The position numbers and the translations under genes were made by a program. From assembly GCF_029784135.1 (NCBI RefSeq), contig NC_073746.1, positions 104,346,661 to 104,410,660 of the forward strand: a DNA stretch of 64,000 nt. Reading direction: 5' to 3'. Numbering within the stretch: the stretch's first letter is position 1; every line of letters begins with the position of its first letter. Under the pieces are notes generated by a model. It searched no databases, was not told the DNA's origin, and was given only the letters and a program-made list of their open reading frames with translations. The stretch is from Toxorhynchites rutilus septentrionalis (Eukaryota > Arthropoda > Insecta > Diptera > Culicidae). This document shows positions 34,778-46,341 of the stretch, piece after piece.

Positions 34778-36904
34778 TTGGGACTATCAAATCATTCTCG
34801 TTGTGCAATTTTCGGTGACTCGAGCTTTAAATCTACTGCGGCTCCAAACAATGTTAGTTCTTACAAACATGTGAACCCGCAATATGTTCTTGAACAATTT
34901 AACAATATCTCTTGGGATATCTTTTTTAATTCTGATGATCCTGATGTTCTTTTAGAATCATTCAATGAAAATATTATTTTCTTGTACGATACATGCGTAC
35001 CACTTAAAGCCTGGCGTTCAAAAAAGCCATACAACCCGTGGTTCAATGCTGATATTCAACGAGCAATAATTGATCGTGATCTAATGCATCGCACATGGAA
35101 ACAGTCAAGAGACGATCAAGACTTAGCAAGCTTCAGAAGAATGCGAAACAGAGTAAGCTTAATGGTAAAAAATGCTAGGAAGAATTATTTTAATCAAATT
35201 TTTACTTCGAACATGAGTAGCGGAGAGTTTTGGACGAAGATTAAGAGCGTGGGATTAATTAAATCAACAAAGAGCTATGTGGATGATTTTTCGGCCAATG
35301 ACATAAATGAGTATTTCTCAACAAATTTTTCAAGTTCCGTTCCTACCACTAATTTTAATTTTAATGTAGATGACAGTGTTCGATCTACTTTTCTGTTTAG
35401 TTCAATTCACGAGTATGATGTAGTAAACGCAATTTACGAAATTCATTCAAATGCCATAGGATTGGATGGGATTCCCATTAAATTTATAAAACTAATTCTT
35501 CCAATATTGCTACAACCAATAACTCATCTATTCAACTCCATAGTGCGATGGTGTAAGTTTCCAAATGGATGGAAATATGCAAAAATCATTCCAATTACAA
35601 AGAAATCAAATGCAAACTCACTTTCAAATCTACGTCCCATCTCAATTCTTTGTGCTTTATCAAAAGCCTTTGAAAGAATTATCAAAAAGCAAATTTGCTC
35701 ATATATCAATAATGAAAACCTACTTTCACCATATCAATCAGGTTATCGTGCTGGCTATAGTACCAAAACAGCCATGCTAAAAGTAATTGATGATATTGCT
35801 GTTGTGTTAGACAAAAGTAATTCGGTAGTTCTGATTTTGTTAGACTATTCAAAAGCATTTGACACAATATCGCATGCTTGTTTATGTAGAAAATTAAGTC
35901 ATCATTTTGGCTTTAGTATTGAAGCAGTCTCTTTGATAAATTCGTATTTGGAAGGTCGCCAACAAGCAGTATTTCATGAAGGAAAGCTTTCTTGTTTCTT
36001 GCCTATTACGTCCGGTGTACCACAGGGGTCAGTACTGGGGCCTATTCTGTTTTCGCTTTATGTGAATGATTTACCTTCAATATTGAAATACTGCTATATA
36101 CACATGTTTGCTGATGATGTGCAACTATATTTCGACTGCACCAAATTCAGTATCGAACAAATAAATGTTATACTTAACGAGGAACTACAGAATATAGCAA
36201 ACTGGTCTAAAGCAAATGTAATGCAGATCAATGCCTTCAAAACCAATGCTCTGTTCATATCACGCTGCAGATCACCTGCTTTGCCAGAATTGTTTTTGGA
36301 ACAAGAGAGAATACGTTTTGTCGACCATGCAACTAGTTTAGGAGTCAACATTGATTCCAGTTTCAACTGGGATAGGCATGTTTTAAAGCAATGTGGTAAA
36401 ATATATGGAGCACTTCGGTCCATTTACCCATGGGCTTATTATTTAAATACAGATACAAAACTCAAGCTATTCAAGTCTCTGATACATCCTTATTTTATGT
36501 CTGTAGATTATCTGTTGACTAATGTATCAGCAGCTGCAATTTATAAAATCAGAGTTGCCTTGAACTCTTGTGTGCGTTTTGTATACAAACTTAACAGATT
36601 TTCTCGTGTTACTCATCTGCAGAAGAACTTGTTGGGATACTGTTTTTACAATTTCCCAAAAGCTAGGGCAGCCATATTCATTCATCAGCTCATTACTACT
36701 CGCAAACCTGAATATTTATACAACAAGCTGTGTCCATTTCAAAGCGCTCGATTACGTAAATTCATTATACCTCGATACGAAACTGCACAATATGGTAAAT
36801 CATTTTTCGTAAAAGGAGTTGTTCACTGGAATGAACTTCCCCAGGATGTATCCAATATATCTAATAAGGCAGCATTCATTAAAAGGTGTCGCGAAATTTT
36901 CTAG
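34778..36904 (+). CDS. LINE reverse transcriptase (ORF2 C-part), open frame
   Basis: 708 residues without interruption. The first ~130 residues are the end of the linker after a lost endonuclease (PYNPWFNADIQRAIIDRD is a conserved post-endonuclease motif). RT spans ~220-520: SNLRPISILCALSKAFERII, then LLDYSKAFDTI near 357, SGVPQGSVLGPILFSLYVND near 410-430 and HMFADDVQLY near 444, giving both catalytic Asp pairs. The C-terminus ends VHWNELPQDVSNISNKAAF, as in the CR1/L2/Rex1 and Jockey groups; there is no RNase H. The ATG is only the first Met in a truncated frame, so a native start is not implied. An uninterrupted frame in a dead-on-arrival copy means it is young. Confidence 0.9.
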   Translation: MGLSNHSRCAIFGDSSFKSTAAPNNVSSYKHVNPQYVLEQFNNISWDIFFNSDDPDVLLESFNENIIFLYDTCVPLKAWRSKKPYNPWFNADIQRAIIDRDLMHRTWKQSRDDQDLASFRRMRNRVSLMVKNARKNYFNQIFTSNMSSGEFWTKIKSVGLIKSTKSYVDDFSANDINEYFSTNFSSSVPTTNFNFNVDDSVRSTFLFSSIHEYDVVNAIYEIHSNAIGLDGIPIKFIKLILPILLQPITHLFNSIVRWCKFPNGWKYAKIIPITKKSNANSLSNLRPISILCALSKAFERIIKKQICSYINNENLLSPYQSGYRAGYSTKTAMLKVIDDIAVVLDKSNSVVLILLDYSKAFDTISHACLCRKLSHHFGFSIEAVSLINSYLEGRQQAVFHEGKLSCFLPITSGVPQGSVLGPILFSLYVNDLPSILKYCYIHMFADDVQLYFDCTKFSIEQINVILNEELQNIANWSKANVMQINAFKTNALFISRCRSPALPELFLEQERIRFVDHATSLGVNIDSSFNWDRHVLKQCGKIYGALRSIYPWAYYLNTDTKLKLFKSLIHPYFMSVDYLLTNVSAAAIYKIRVALNSCVRFVYKLNRFSRVTHLQKNLLGYCFYNFPKARAAIFIHQLITTRKPEYLYNKLCPFQSARLRKFIIPRYETAQYGKSFFVKGVVHWNELPQDVSNISNKAAFIKRCREIF

Positions 36905-37044
36905 TTTATGATTTTTTGTATTAGTTTGTTATTTTTGTACTAGTTTAGATTTTTTTTTGTCTCGATAATTCGTGGCGCACTTCATGTATACTTATTTTTT
37001 TCGTTTGTAACCAAAAAAGACAGCAAGTCTTATGTTACTGAAGT

Positions 37045-37079
37045 ATAAATAAAATAAATAAATAAATAAATAAATAAAT
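37045..37079 (+). repeat. (AAAT)n LINE tail
   Basis: About eight AAAT units immediately after the 3' UTR, the typical simple-repeat tail of CR1/L2-type LINEs. Confidence 0.9.
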
Positions 37080-37800
37080 GGTCAATAACGCCGCCGGCCA
37101 CGTCCTTACAGTCACCAGGGGTAGGGAAGGAATGTTAGTATGGTAATCGCCGCCCAAAGGCCAGAAGGGTCGCCTCTATAGCGTGGTTTCCTAGCGATTA
37201 TCATGAAAGGGATTGTTGTTAGTGGGGAGAGGTATAAATCAGGATTCACTGAGGTAAGTGATGTGATTGTGTAAAAATTAACTATAGATCACTCGAGGAA
37301 ACGAATAACGAATAACCATTTTGATTTGATCTTTTGGAAATCTGAGAAGGTTACCGAGAGAACTCCTATTCAACGGATAGTACATTATCTCTAAAATATA
37401 AACATCCAAAATTAAACAATGAAATGGCGAGAAAAATTAAGAAATAAATCTGAGACTCCGCTGCATTGTGACGAATGAAGAAATCAGACGAGAAAAACTC
37501 GTTGGCAACAAAATATATAAAACTGAATATGAGATGCAGAAATTGCACTAGAAAAAGAACCAAACAATGTTCTCATCATTACGTTGAATTTTTAAAATCT
37601 GCAATCTATAACAACATATTCAGGAGTTTAATAGTTATTTATGTATTTATGGCAACCGTGATTAGACTGATCCGATTGAAAGATCGAAATGAACATTGAA
37701 TACAGCGAAGTGTTACAGTATTGAGCAACTATTTTGAAAGGTATGTGCGAGATAGAGAGCAATAGTGAGAGAGAAAAATAGAAATGTGTGAGAGAGAGAG

Positions 37801-37834
<34 letters not shown>

Positions 37835-38169
37835 GTGTCGATAATTCGATGCCGAACTTTTACTTTTAATAGTATCACTAGATTAAAATGAGCACTTCTT
37901 TTGGTGATAATACTACCGCAGAAATCAAATGCCACTTCTATTGCTCTTCTGGCAACCACCGGTATTTTTTGCGTCATTATCAACACACTCACACTTATAG
38001 CTTTCGTTATCGATGAAAAAGTATAAATCAAACTACGCGACCAAACTTGGACATTTCCGAACCAACAGAATTAATATTCAATTGTTTATTCCGGAAATTC
38101 CAATAAACACAACTGGATTTTCTTCAATTTTACTACCAATGCCGGGAAAAATTAGGAAATAAAACAAAA
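37080..38169. other. No gene recognised
   Basis: Noncoding. It includes an AG-repeat run at about 37789-37833. Short frames (37366-37563 minus, 37475-37699 plus) lack domains. Confidence 0.45.
37789..37833. repeat. (AG)n microsatellite
   Basis: About 45 bp of AG with one interruption (agcgag). Confidence 0.95.
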
Positions 38170-38339
38170 ACAGAAAGTGGGTTATATCTATGGTATAACC
38201 GCAAAGGTGACGTAGGACTATCGTTGATTCAGTGATCCTTTGTTTGAAGTTGAATCTGAATCCATTCTGAATGAATGAATAAATGAATATTTGGGGGACT
38301 TCGAAAACGAGAGCGTTACGTTGGAGGTACAAGGTTTTA

Positions 38340-38629
38340 TGCATCCAATATTGGATACGAAAATATGCTACTGATGGGGAAGAATAATCTTCAGAAGCTA
38401 TCCTGTTAATTGCGATTGATTGAAAAATCACAAAACCAAATGTATTTGGTCACAGTGTTACACGGATAGAAAACATTAAAATAAACTCTTTCACATGAAT
38501 GTAATTTTAAATTCCCAGAGGAACTGGCAGATTATTTTCAGTAACGATTAGATATTTCCACATTTTCCTCGATACTGGAAGCCCACCAGTGGTTAATACT
38601 AATTCGATAACCACCTGTTAATAGCACTT
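38340..38629 (+). repeat. First part of 197-bp repeat block in copy H
   Basis: The phrases gcatccaatattggatacg and tactgatggggaagaataat, followed by tcacagtgttac.tggatag and ttaatagcactt, recur at 48130-48420. The unit is interrupted at tagcactt by the LINE and resumes at 47340. Confidence 0.85.
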
Positions 38630-39150
38630 TTTTTTTTATCCAAAATATATATTTTTATTAAGGCTCATATGGCGTCAACCTGACGGGGCCGGGAGTTCAA
38701 TATTTCGACAATGTTTGCCTTATAACTATGTTAGTAATATGTAACCGATTACTCGCTGTTGGCTCGAGGTTAGTATTACAAGTGTTTTCGTAATTGTGAT
38801 GTTGCTATCTCCAATGCTCTGTACCTGTGCCCGACACGGGATACTTCCTTCTGGGATGCAGCTGACCATTAATCAGCAACGCCCCCTAGTCTGTACCCCA
38901 TATCTAGCGTGGTGCGTGTTCTCGACTCGAGGAATCCAGGATAGAATGGTCACTAGCCGGCGCAAACATCAGCTCGTGTAGAGTTGTCATGAGCGGTTCA
39001 TCCTTTGGCTCTTGTTGAATGATCAGTGGACTGCACAACCTTTGGCCCGTGTATCTGTAAAGAGTGTGTGTATGTATTGCCGCGACTAAGTAAAAGTTTA
39101 TAGATCGGATAGGAGGGATATGAAACAGGGACACAACGAAGGAAACATCA

Positions 39151-42100
39151 TTAAACGTTGACATCGGCGTTTCTGAGGAACAGGTATAGATGAAGCAGAA
39201 GATCAGGATCACGGCTACCTAAGATATCCCGGACGGGGATCTCCGATTGTCTGCCTTGTGCTCTCAGTGCTCTAGAGAGCTGAGAGCGAGCAGCATGGAA
39301 CCGGATACACGACCAGACAACATGCTCGATGTCGTGGTAGCCATCGCCACAATCACAAAGATTGTTTGCTGCGAGCCCAATGCGATAGAGATGCGCGTTT
39401 AGGTTGTAGTGATTGGACATAAGCCGAGATATCACGCGAATGAAATCACGACCTACATTCAATCCCTTAAACCAAGCTTTCGTCGAAACCTTAGGAATAA
39501 TCGTGTGTAACCAGCGACCGAACTCATCTTCACTCCACATGCGCTGCCAACTAACGAGTGTGTCCTGACGAGGAATGTGAAAAAATTCATTATAGGCAAT
39601 TTGCCTTTCAAAAAGTGTGCCTTCTGAAGCGCCCACCTTAGCTAGCGAGTCCGCTTTCTCATTCCCCGGAATCGAGCAATGAGAGGGAACCCATGCTAAG
39701 GTAATCTTGAATAATTTTTCGACCAAAACACTCAATAGATGTCTTATTCTTGTTAGGAAATAAGATGAGCGTTTATCAACTTTCATTGAGCTGATTGCCA
39801 CTATTGAGCTGAGACTGTGTGAAAAAATAAAATAATGGTCGATGGGCCGTGTTTCAATGATCCCTAGTGCGTATCGCACCCAGTTCAGCGACATACACGG
39901 AACAAGGATCTTTGAGTTTGAAAGAGGCACTGGAATTTTCATTGAAGATGCCGAAGCCAGTGGACCCGTTTATGAATGAACCGTCAGTAAAGAACATTTT
40001 ATCAGATCTAACTTTCCCATATTCTGCCGAAAATATCGGCGGAATAGAATCGGAGCGTAGATGATCTGGGATTCCATGGATTTTTTGTCGCATGGACAGA
40101 TCAAAATTGACAGAGGAATTGCAAAAGTATGGGAAGCAAACTTGGTTGGAGATGCCCGGTGAAGGGTGCACTTCATGGGTAAGGTACTCATGGTATAAAG
40201 ACATAAAACTTGACTGAGGAGTCAGTTGGAGTAGATTTTCGAAGTTATCAATAACCAATGGATTCATGATCTTGCAACGGATGAGAAATCTGTAGGATAA
40301 TTCTGTGAATCGAAGAGTAAGCGGGGGTACTCCTGCCAAGACTTCGAGACTCATCGTATGTGTCGAATGCAAACACCCCATTGCTATATGCAAGCAACGA
40401 TATTGTATTCTCTCCAGCTTGAGAATATGAATCCTGGCAGCTGATCGGAAGCAAAAACTGCCATATTCTAACACTGATAATATCGTTGTTTTGTACAACT
40501 GAATGAGGTCTCCTGGATGGGCGCCCCACCATGTTCCGGTTATTGTTTGGAGAAAATTGATTCTTTGCTGGCATTTCTGTTTCAAATATGCAATGTGTAT
40601 TCCCCAGGTACATTTAGAGTCAAAATATACTCCAAGGTATTTGAAAAACGTGCAATCTCTAGTTAGACAATCATCTATATCATTGACGTAAAAACTGTAC
40701 AAGAGGGGGCTTAGGCAGGAGCCTTGTGGCAGGCCCATAAAACTGTATCGAGTAGATTTCAAGCTGCCATGATTGAAAAACATGTGCTTTTCTGAGAGTA
40801 AATTGTACAGAAAATTATTCAGAATTGGCGAAAGTCCACGATTATGAAGTTTCTCTGAGAGAATTTCCATGGAAACTGAATCAAATGCCCCTTTGATATC
40901 GAGAAAAACGGAAGCCATTTGTTCTTTACGAGCAAATGCGATTTGTATTTCAGAAGATAGCAGCGCGAGACAATTATTCGTCCCTTTACCTCGGCGGAAG
41001 CCAAACTGCGTATTTGACAGCAAATTGTTCGCTTCAACCCATTTGTCCAAACGAAGTAGAATCATTTTCTCTAACAATTTACGAATACAGGATAACATTG
41101 CAATCGGCCTATACGAGTTGTGATCGCAAGCCGGCTTGTTGGGTTTTCGTATGGCTATCACTTTCACTTGTCTCCAGTCATGCGGGACAATATTCAGCTC
41201 CAGAAACTTGTTGAACAAGTTCAGCAAACGCTGTTTCGCCAAGTCGGGAAGATTCTTCAACAAGTTGAATTTAATCTTGTCCGACCCCGGAGCTGAATTG
41301 TTACATGAGAGGAGGGTAATTGAGAATTCCACCATGGAAAAATTCTCATAATCGCTTTGTAATGGAATGTCGCGTACGACGTTTTGTGCAGGAACGGAAT
41401 CGGGACAAACCTTTCTTGCAAATTTGAAAATCCAACGGTCAGAGTATTCCTCACTTTCATTGGTATGGTTCCAGCCACGCATTCTCCTAGCCGTATTCCA
41501 AAGAGTGCTCATAGCTGTCTCCCTCGACAAACCATTGACGAATTTCCGCCAATATCTACCCTTTTTTGCTTTAATCAGACCTTTTAGTTTGGCTTCTAGA
41601 GCTTGGTACTTTCGAAACCATTCCACTAATCCAGTTTTCCTGAATTTTTTAAAAGCGAATGATTTTTCAAGGTAGACCTTTGAACACTCCTTGTCCCACC
41701 AAAGTGATGGAGGACGACGTCGGAAAGTGGTAGCAGGAACACGTTTCTTTTGAGCTTGAAGTGCGCTTTCGTAAATCAAACTCGATATAAAGTTATACTC
41801 TTCGAGCGGAGGAAGTTCATGCATTGAAACAAGTGCTTCAGATATTGTTTCTGCAAATTTTCTCCAGTCAATATTTTTCGTGAGGTCATACGCAATATCG
41901 ACTGACTCACGAGAACCTGATTCATTGGCCATCGATAAAATTATTGGCAGGTGATCACTACCGTGGGGATCTTGGATTACCTTCCACGTGCAATCCAGGG
42001 ATAACGAAGAAGAGCAAAGTGATATGTCTAGCATGCTTGCCCGTGCAGGAGGGTTGGCTATCCTAGTTGCTTCCCCTGTAATTAAAACAGTCATGTTGAA

Positions 42101-42604
42101 GTTGTCGCACAGATCATAAATCAACGTGGCACGGTTGTCATCGTAGAGAGACCCCCATGCTGTTCCATGGGAGTTGAGGTCACCTAAGATTAGCCGCGGC
42201 TCCGGCAATGCCTCGATGATATCAAAAAACTGATGGCGGCCGACCATGGTTCTCGGAGGAATATATATCGTGGCAATGCAGGAGTCTTTGCCATTGATTT
42301 CTGTCTGGCAAGCGACAACTTCAATGCCTGTCATCGATGGGAGAGTGACTCTATAGAAGGAGTGAAATTTTTTGATCGCCAATAGTACGCCACCAAACGA
42401 GTCATTTCGATCGAGGCGAATAATGTTGAAATCGTGGAAATTCAGCTCGTCGGCTGAAGAAAGCCATGTTTCACAGAGGGAAAATACATCACAGTTAGAA
42501 CTATGAACTAAAAATTTAAATTGATCTAGTTTAGGGATGATGCTTCTGCAATTCCACTGTATTACAGTGGTCAAATCCTTGACCTCTTGCACTGAATTAG
42601 GCAT
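39151..42604 (-). pseudogene. LINE 1 ORF2: endonuclease-RT-RNase H, defective
   Basis: The start ATG overlaps the ORF1 stop (ATGCCTAA). Residues 1-235 are an apurinic-type endonuclease (QWNCRSIIPKL, LCETWLSS, LILGDLNSHGTAWG, DPHGSDHLPI). RT follows, with RKPNKPACDHNSYRPIAML, FLDIKGAFDSV and MGLPQGSCLSPLLYSFYVND. After FYVNDIDDCLTRDCT the frame jumps in phase to FKYLGVYFDSKCTWG, so about 70 residues including the A/F-A-D-D catalytic box are missing. RNase H starts FFTDGS, then the frame shifts near 39860 (AEL region). In the second part the expected third acidic residue is His (FSHSLS) while EKADSLAK is kept. Clearly inactive. Confidence 0.95.
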
Positions 42605-43744
42605 CGAGGGAAATGAACGCTGCTAAAAAACCACATTTTTCTTTCAAAAATGTTCTCACAATCGGAAGCAAACATAATACTATGCTTTTAAGAGGGTCAT
42701 TTATATTTAAAGCATTTAAAATGTTGTCCACCAGGTCAGAAAGCGCAAGCAAACCAGATTGTGGCTGTTGCCTCGACCGCGAAAATGGAACAGACCGGGT
42801 GGGTGCTGCTCCGGGAAGTGTTGAGGACCCTTGGTGTGTGGAAGAACAGCTTAAACCAGGAGGTACTTGCTTCGGTCTATTCTCAGCACGTTCAATTCGA
42901 GTTTTCATTCCAACTTGGGAAGTTTCGGTCGTCTTTCTGGGGAGTGAAGGAAAAGAAGTAATTTTTCTTTTCCTGACGGCACCCTGCGATGTATGTCCCC
43001 ACAATCTGCGCAACGTTTTTTATTGCAACAATAGGCGGCCGTGTGACCGAGTTGCATACATTTGTTGCATTTCATTACCCGGGGTACAAACAACCGAACA
43101 GGTAAACGAAGTGCACCTATTGCAACGTAGTTTGGAAGGGCGGAACCCTCAAAAGTCACACGAAAAGAGTTTGTCCGATTGAGAACCCTATTGTCATTTT
43201 TTTGTGACACAGATTTCAGTCGATCGCATGCAAGAATCTTCACAGTTTTTAGTGAAGAGTTCTTGAAGCGACCGACACCATCGATAATCTCTTTTCGAGT
43301 CAAACCCTTTTCGGTTATTACGCCGTCTATTTCGACGTTGCAACAGGGCACGTATACGCGACACTCAATCGCAAAGAGGTCGCAGCGCGTGATTTCGTTC
43401 GCTTGGGTCCTGCTTGAGACGACAACTCGTAGTTTGTCTGGCCCCATCCGTGTAATCTCGGTAACTGCAGAAAACTTCTGAGTAAGTTCCTTCGAGATAC
43501 GAATGACATTGAGAGGTTTAGATTTTCGTCTAAAGTATACAATGAATGGGCCTTTGGAGCCTTCATGGTATACTTTTGGACGAAAATCCTGTTTTTAGTC
43601 AATGTCCTCAACTTCGGAACTTCCAACTTCATATACAGAAGTTTCTTCCTCAACTTCTGCTTCATCTTCCTGCTCTTCAGGAGGAGGATCGGTATCGGAA
43701 ATATTCAATGGCGTTGATGGGGGATCCTTCCCGCCCTCAGCCAT
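42597..43744 (-). pseudogene. LINE 1 ORF1 (gag-like zinc-knuckle protein), frameshifted
   Basis: Likely start MAEGGKDPP at 43744, followed by an acidic segment (PPPEEQEDEAEVEEE). The frame changes around 43560-43595 and the RNA-binding region follows in 43447-42905 (KLRVVVSSRTQANEI, then LPVRLFVPRVMKCNKCMQLGHTAAYC and CADCGD). A further change and a deletion near 42905-43013 remove the third knuckle present in LINE 3. The last ~50 residues (LLALSDLVDNILNALNI) run into the ORF2 start. The same architecture as 61942-63490. Confidence 0.9.
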
Positions 43745-44715
43745 ATAAAAAAAGACGAGTGGGTAATGTCGGGGACATAACCGGAGTGACTTAGGACTAT
43801 ACAAAGGGGACAGCTTTTGCTAAATATATATTTTCAATATATTGTTTTATTTTCTTCTCCTACGTGAATACCTACCTATCTAACTGAAAAATGGATAAGT
43901 TTACTGTTTACTCTTTATGAATATGTTGAAGGTTCTGAACAGAACCTTTGATGTTGTGTTTTTGCGTTTTTTTTACAAACATTCTCAATTTTTTCTCACT
44001 ATCTTATAGTTGCTTCTTGATATTTTTCTGAAGGCTTTGTACTTATTCAATGTTCAACGCCGGGCATCTTTTGGCGTATGCACATATCGTACAATCAAAA
44101 TGATGGATATGATAGGGAATGCATAGTGGTCCTCAGCTCATTCACTATCATATATTTCACTATTGAGCACATTACCGTACCTTAAACTGTGGTTTCGTAA
44201 ACGAATGAATTGTAAGATTTGTAGTCTCCGCAAACAATGTAAATAAAAATGAAATGGAAACGAACTTTACGATCTGTCGAGAAATAGATGAGCTATAAGC
44301 GTTCTGAAAAACCAACAGTGAATACAGGGACGGATGACCTTCGGATTAAAGTCCTTTAAAATAAGAACAGAGCAGCAGGAAATACATAGCTCATCATGTT
44401 GCTCCTTAGTTATGTTTCTATACAATGCAGATGTAACCTCAGTCAATTTTCAACATCAGTTATCAACCAAAGAAAGCAGTTCTTGCTACCGAGAAATTTC
44501 GTTAATGCCATCCTGCATGAAGCCACTTTCAATTCGGGAACCATACATGGGTTTGTGAGAACTGAATGATCAACTTAAAAGACCCCAACCACCAAGAAGT
44601 TCAAAAACAAGCATAAACAAAATAAATCAGTTCATATTATATATCATATTATGTCACTTCAGAATGCATTGGTATTGTGAATAACTTTTAATAACTCTTC
44701 TTTAAAAGGTTTAAT

Positions 44716-44732
44716 GGCCCTGAAAAGCGCCG
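44716..44732 (-). promoter_or_regulatory. Histone mRNA 3' stem-loop remnant 1
   Basis: Minus strand GGCGCT-TTTC-AGGGCC: 6-bp stem with one mismatch and the canonical four-base loop. In replication-dependent histone genes this is the SLBP-binding 3'-end signal. Its presence shows that the captured segment came from gene DNA (or unprocessed RNA) beyond the coding region. Confidence 0.7.
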
Positions 44733-44985
44733 TGTTTTACGGTGGCTGGTTTTGCCACCAAAGCAGTCTGTATAAACAAACTTTTTCCTTTTTCTACCTG
44801 CTGCCGTTTTGCGATTGCGATTGCCACTCGCTGAAACTAGTTGTTGCCACCGAACCAAATGTGCTCTGTTCTGTAGGCGGGTTTTCTTATTGTCGTGAGC
44901 AGCATTGCAAGCCAACTCGAGCACTCCGCCGGCCGAAATTCTATAACCGCTATTAGGTATACTGGTGCTCCGGAACCAATCCGTT
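44716..44985 (-). pseudogene. Histone H2A pseudogene fragment 1
   Basis: On the minus strand, residues equivalent to H2A alpha-1/alpha-2 are readable: RIGSGAPVYLIAVIEF, then with a one-base shift GGVLELACNAAHDNKKTR (H2A has AAEVLELAGNAARDNKKTR). Downstream the C-terminal docking region is unrecognisable. About 146 bp further on is a histone-type 3' stem-loop (GGCGCTTTTCAGGGCC). The N-terminal half is missing. H2A packages DNA in the nucleosome; this copy cannot encode it. Confidence 0.85.
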
Positions 44986-45856
44986 GATGCGATGTGGTGT
45001 GAAACGATGCCATACAACCACACTGATTTACGGTTTGAAAGAGAATGATATATTTTTCAGCGGATCCGCGCGTTTTGTACTTTAGCGGTACACGCTCACA
45101 AGATAGAGAAAAATCGGCAGACTCAGCCAAAGGGGCGAGTCCAACGAGACGAACGAATGAGCGTTATAAGGCAGCGATGGCAAAAAAATACATTCATTAC
45201 GATTTGTTCGCTCGTTGGATTCACATGCAGGCTAAAAAGGGTCCTTTTCAAGATCACAAAATTATCTTTAATCTAAAGAGCTTATTGTTTTGTTATCACT
45301 CGATATTCCCATCTTGCTCGGCTAAACCTTTCTGTTTAGCGATTGCGTTTGCCACTCTCCACAGCTTTCACAGTTGGAAAATTTCTTCCCATCCTGCTTG
45401 TGACATGTTGTACAGTAAATTACATTTAACGCGACGTGCCGAAGCACCGCTCAGTGTCGCATTGGAGGCGATTTTAACCTGTAATTGAACATTTGCGATG
45501 ACAGTGGTACAGTGTCGACTTTCAATGTGGGGTCATGATTTGGACCCCGAACTCTATGTTTACAAAAATGTCCAACTAAATATGTCGCAATACAGGTCCG
45601 TCAAATTAGCTATATGTCGAGCTAAATGTAAATTACTGTACTTTCAATCTGGAAGCAATTTAAGAATTCTTGAAAATTGAATAATGAGGAAAGTCTCCAA
45701 CTATCAATAACCTCAGAACAACTGTCAAATTCACATACTCATCAGATCCTGGCAAACAAATTATGAAAAAATCAATTTGTGTTTTATTATTATTTTGGAT
45801 AATATTTTAGAATGCATTGAGCTGTATTTCGTAAACTCTTTTTTGAAAGGTCTAAT

Positions 45857-45872
45857 GGCACTGATAAGCGCC
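45857..45872 (-). promoter_or_regulatory. Histone mRNA 3' stem-loop remnant 2
   Basis: Minus strand GGCGCT-TATC-AGTGCC, one stem mismatch. Spacing to its sister at 44716 is 1141 bp, the duplication period. Confidence 0.65.
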
Positions 45873-46341
45873 GTGTTTTATGGAATGGTTCCAATTTAGA
45901 AAACTTAGTACTCGTGGTTTTGAAAAAAACCATTTCGAACGCCCTCGATGCCGCCTTGTTCTGGATTTGCCACCAAAGCAGTTTGTATAAAGAACAAACT
46001 TTTTCTTCTGCTACCTGCTGCCGTTTTGCGATTGCGTTTGCCACTCGCCACTCGCTGCAACTGCCTGTTGTTGTCTTGGTGTCCACGGAACCGATTGTGG
46101 TCTGTTCTGAATGCGGGTTTTCTTATCGTCGCGAGCAGCTTTGCCAGCTAACTCGATAATTTCGGCGGCCGAAACTATATATCGCCGGCTAGGTGGACTG
46201 GTGCACTGGTACTAACGCGCTCGGCCTAGCTACCCTTGCGGAGCAATTGGCGGATACACCTACGGTGAATTGCAGACCAACACGGTTCGAGCGGGATTTT
46301 GCCTTTCCCTTCACTTTTCCTCCTTTGTCATGTCCAGACAT
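45857..46341 (-). pseudogene. Histone H2A pseudogene 2
   Basis: Starts with ATG at 46341-46339 and reads [18 protein letters not shown], then NRVGLQF, very close to canonical insect H2A ([25 protein letters not shown]). A frame change after LQFTVG and a stop after LLRKGS follow. AERVSTSAPVHLAG corresponds to AERVGAGAPVYLAA, and further on come ELAGKAARDDKKTR. The C-terminal third is not recognisable. A stem-loop remnant lies at 45857-45872. Family certain; nonfunctional. Confidence 0.9.

Larger units (their letters stand above)
34770..37079 (+). mobile_element. CR1/Jockey-group LINE, 5'-truncated
   Basis: Consists of the RT-bearing part of ORF2, a short 3' UTR and a tail of AAAT repeats. The apurinic endonuclease and any ORF1 are missing, as expected from incomplete reverse transcription. 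Exact 5' edge and target duplication not resolved. Confidence 0.85.

Noticed and set aside
37740..37840. AG-rich tract as a GAGA-type regulatory element
   Set aside because: A plain dinucleotide microsatellite with no promoter or gene nearby.
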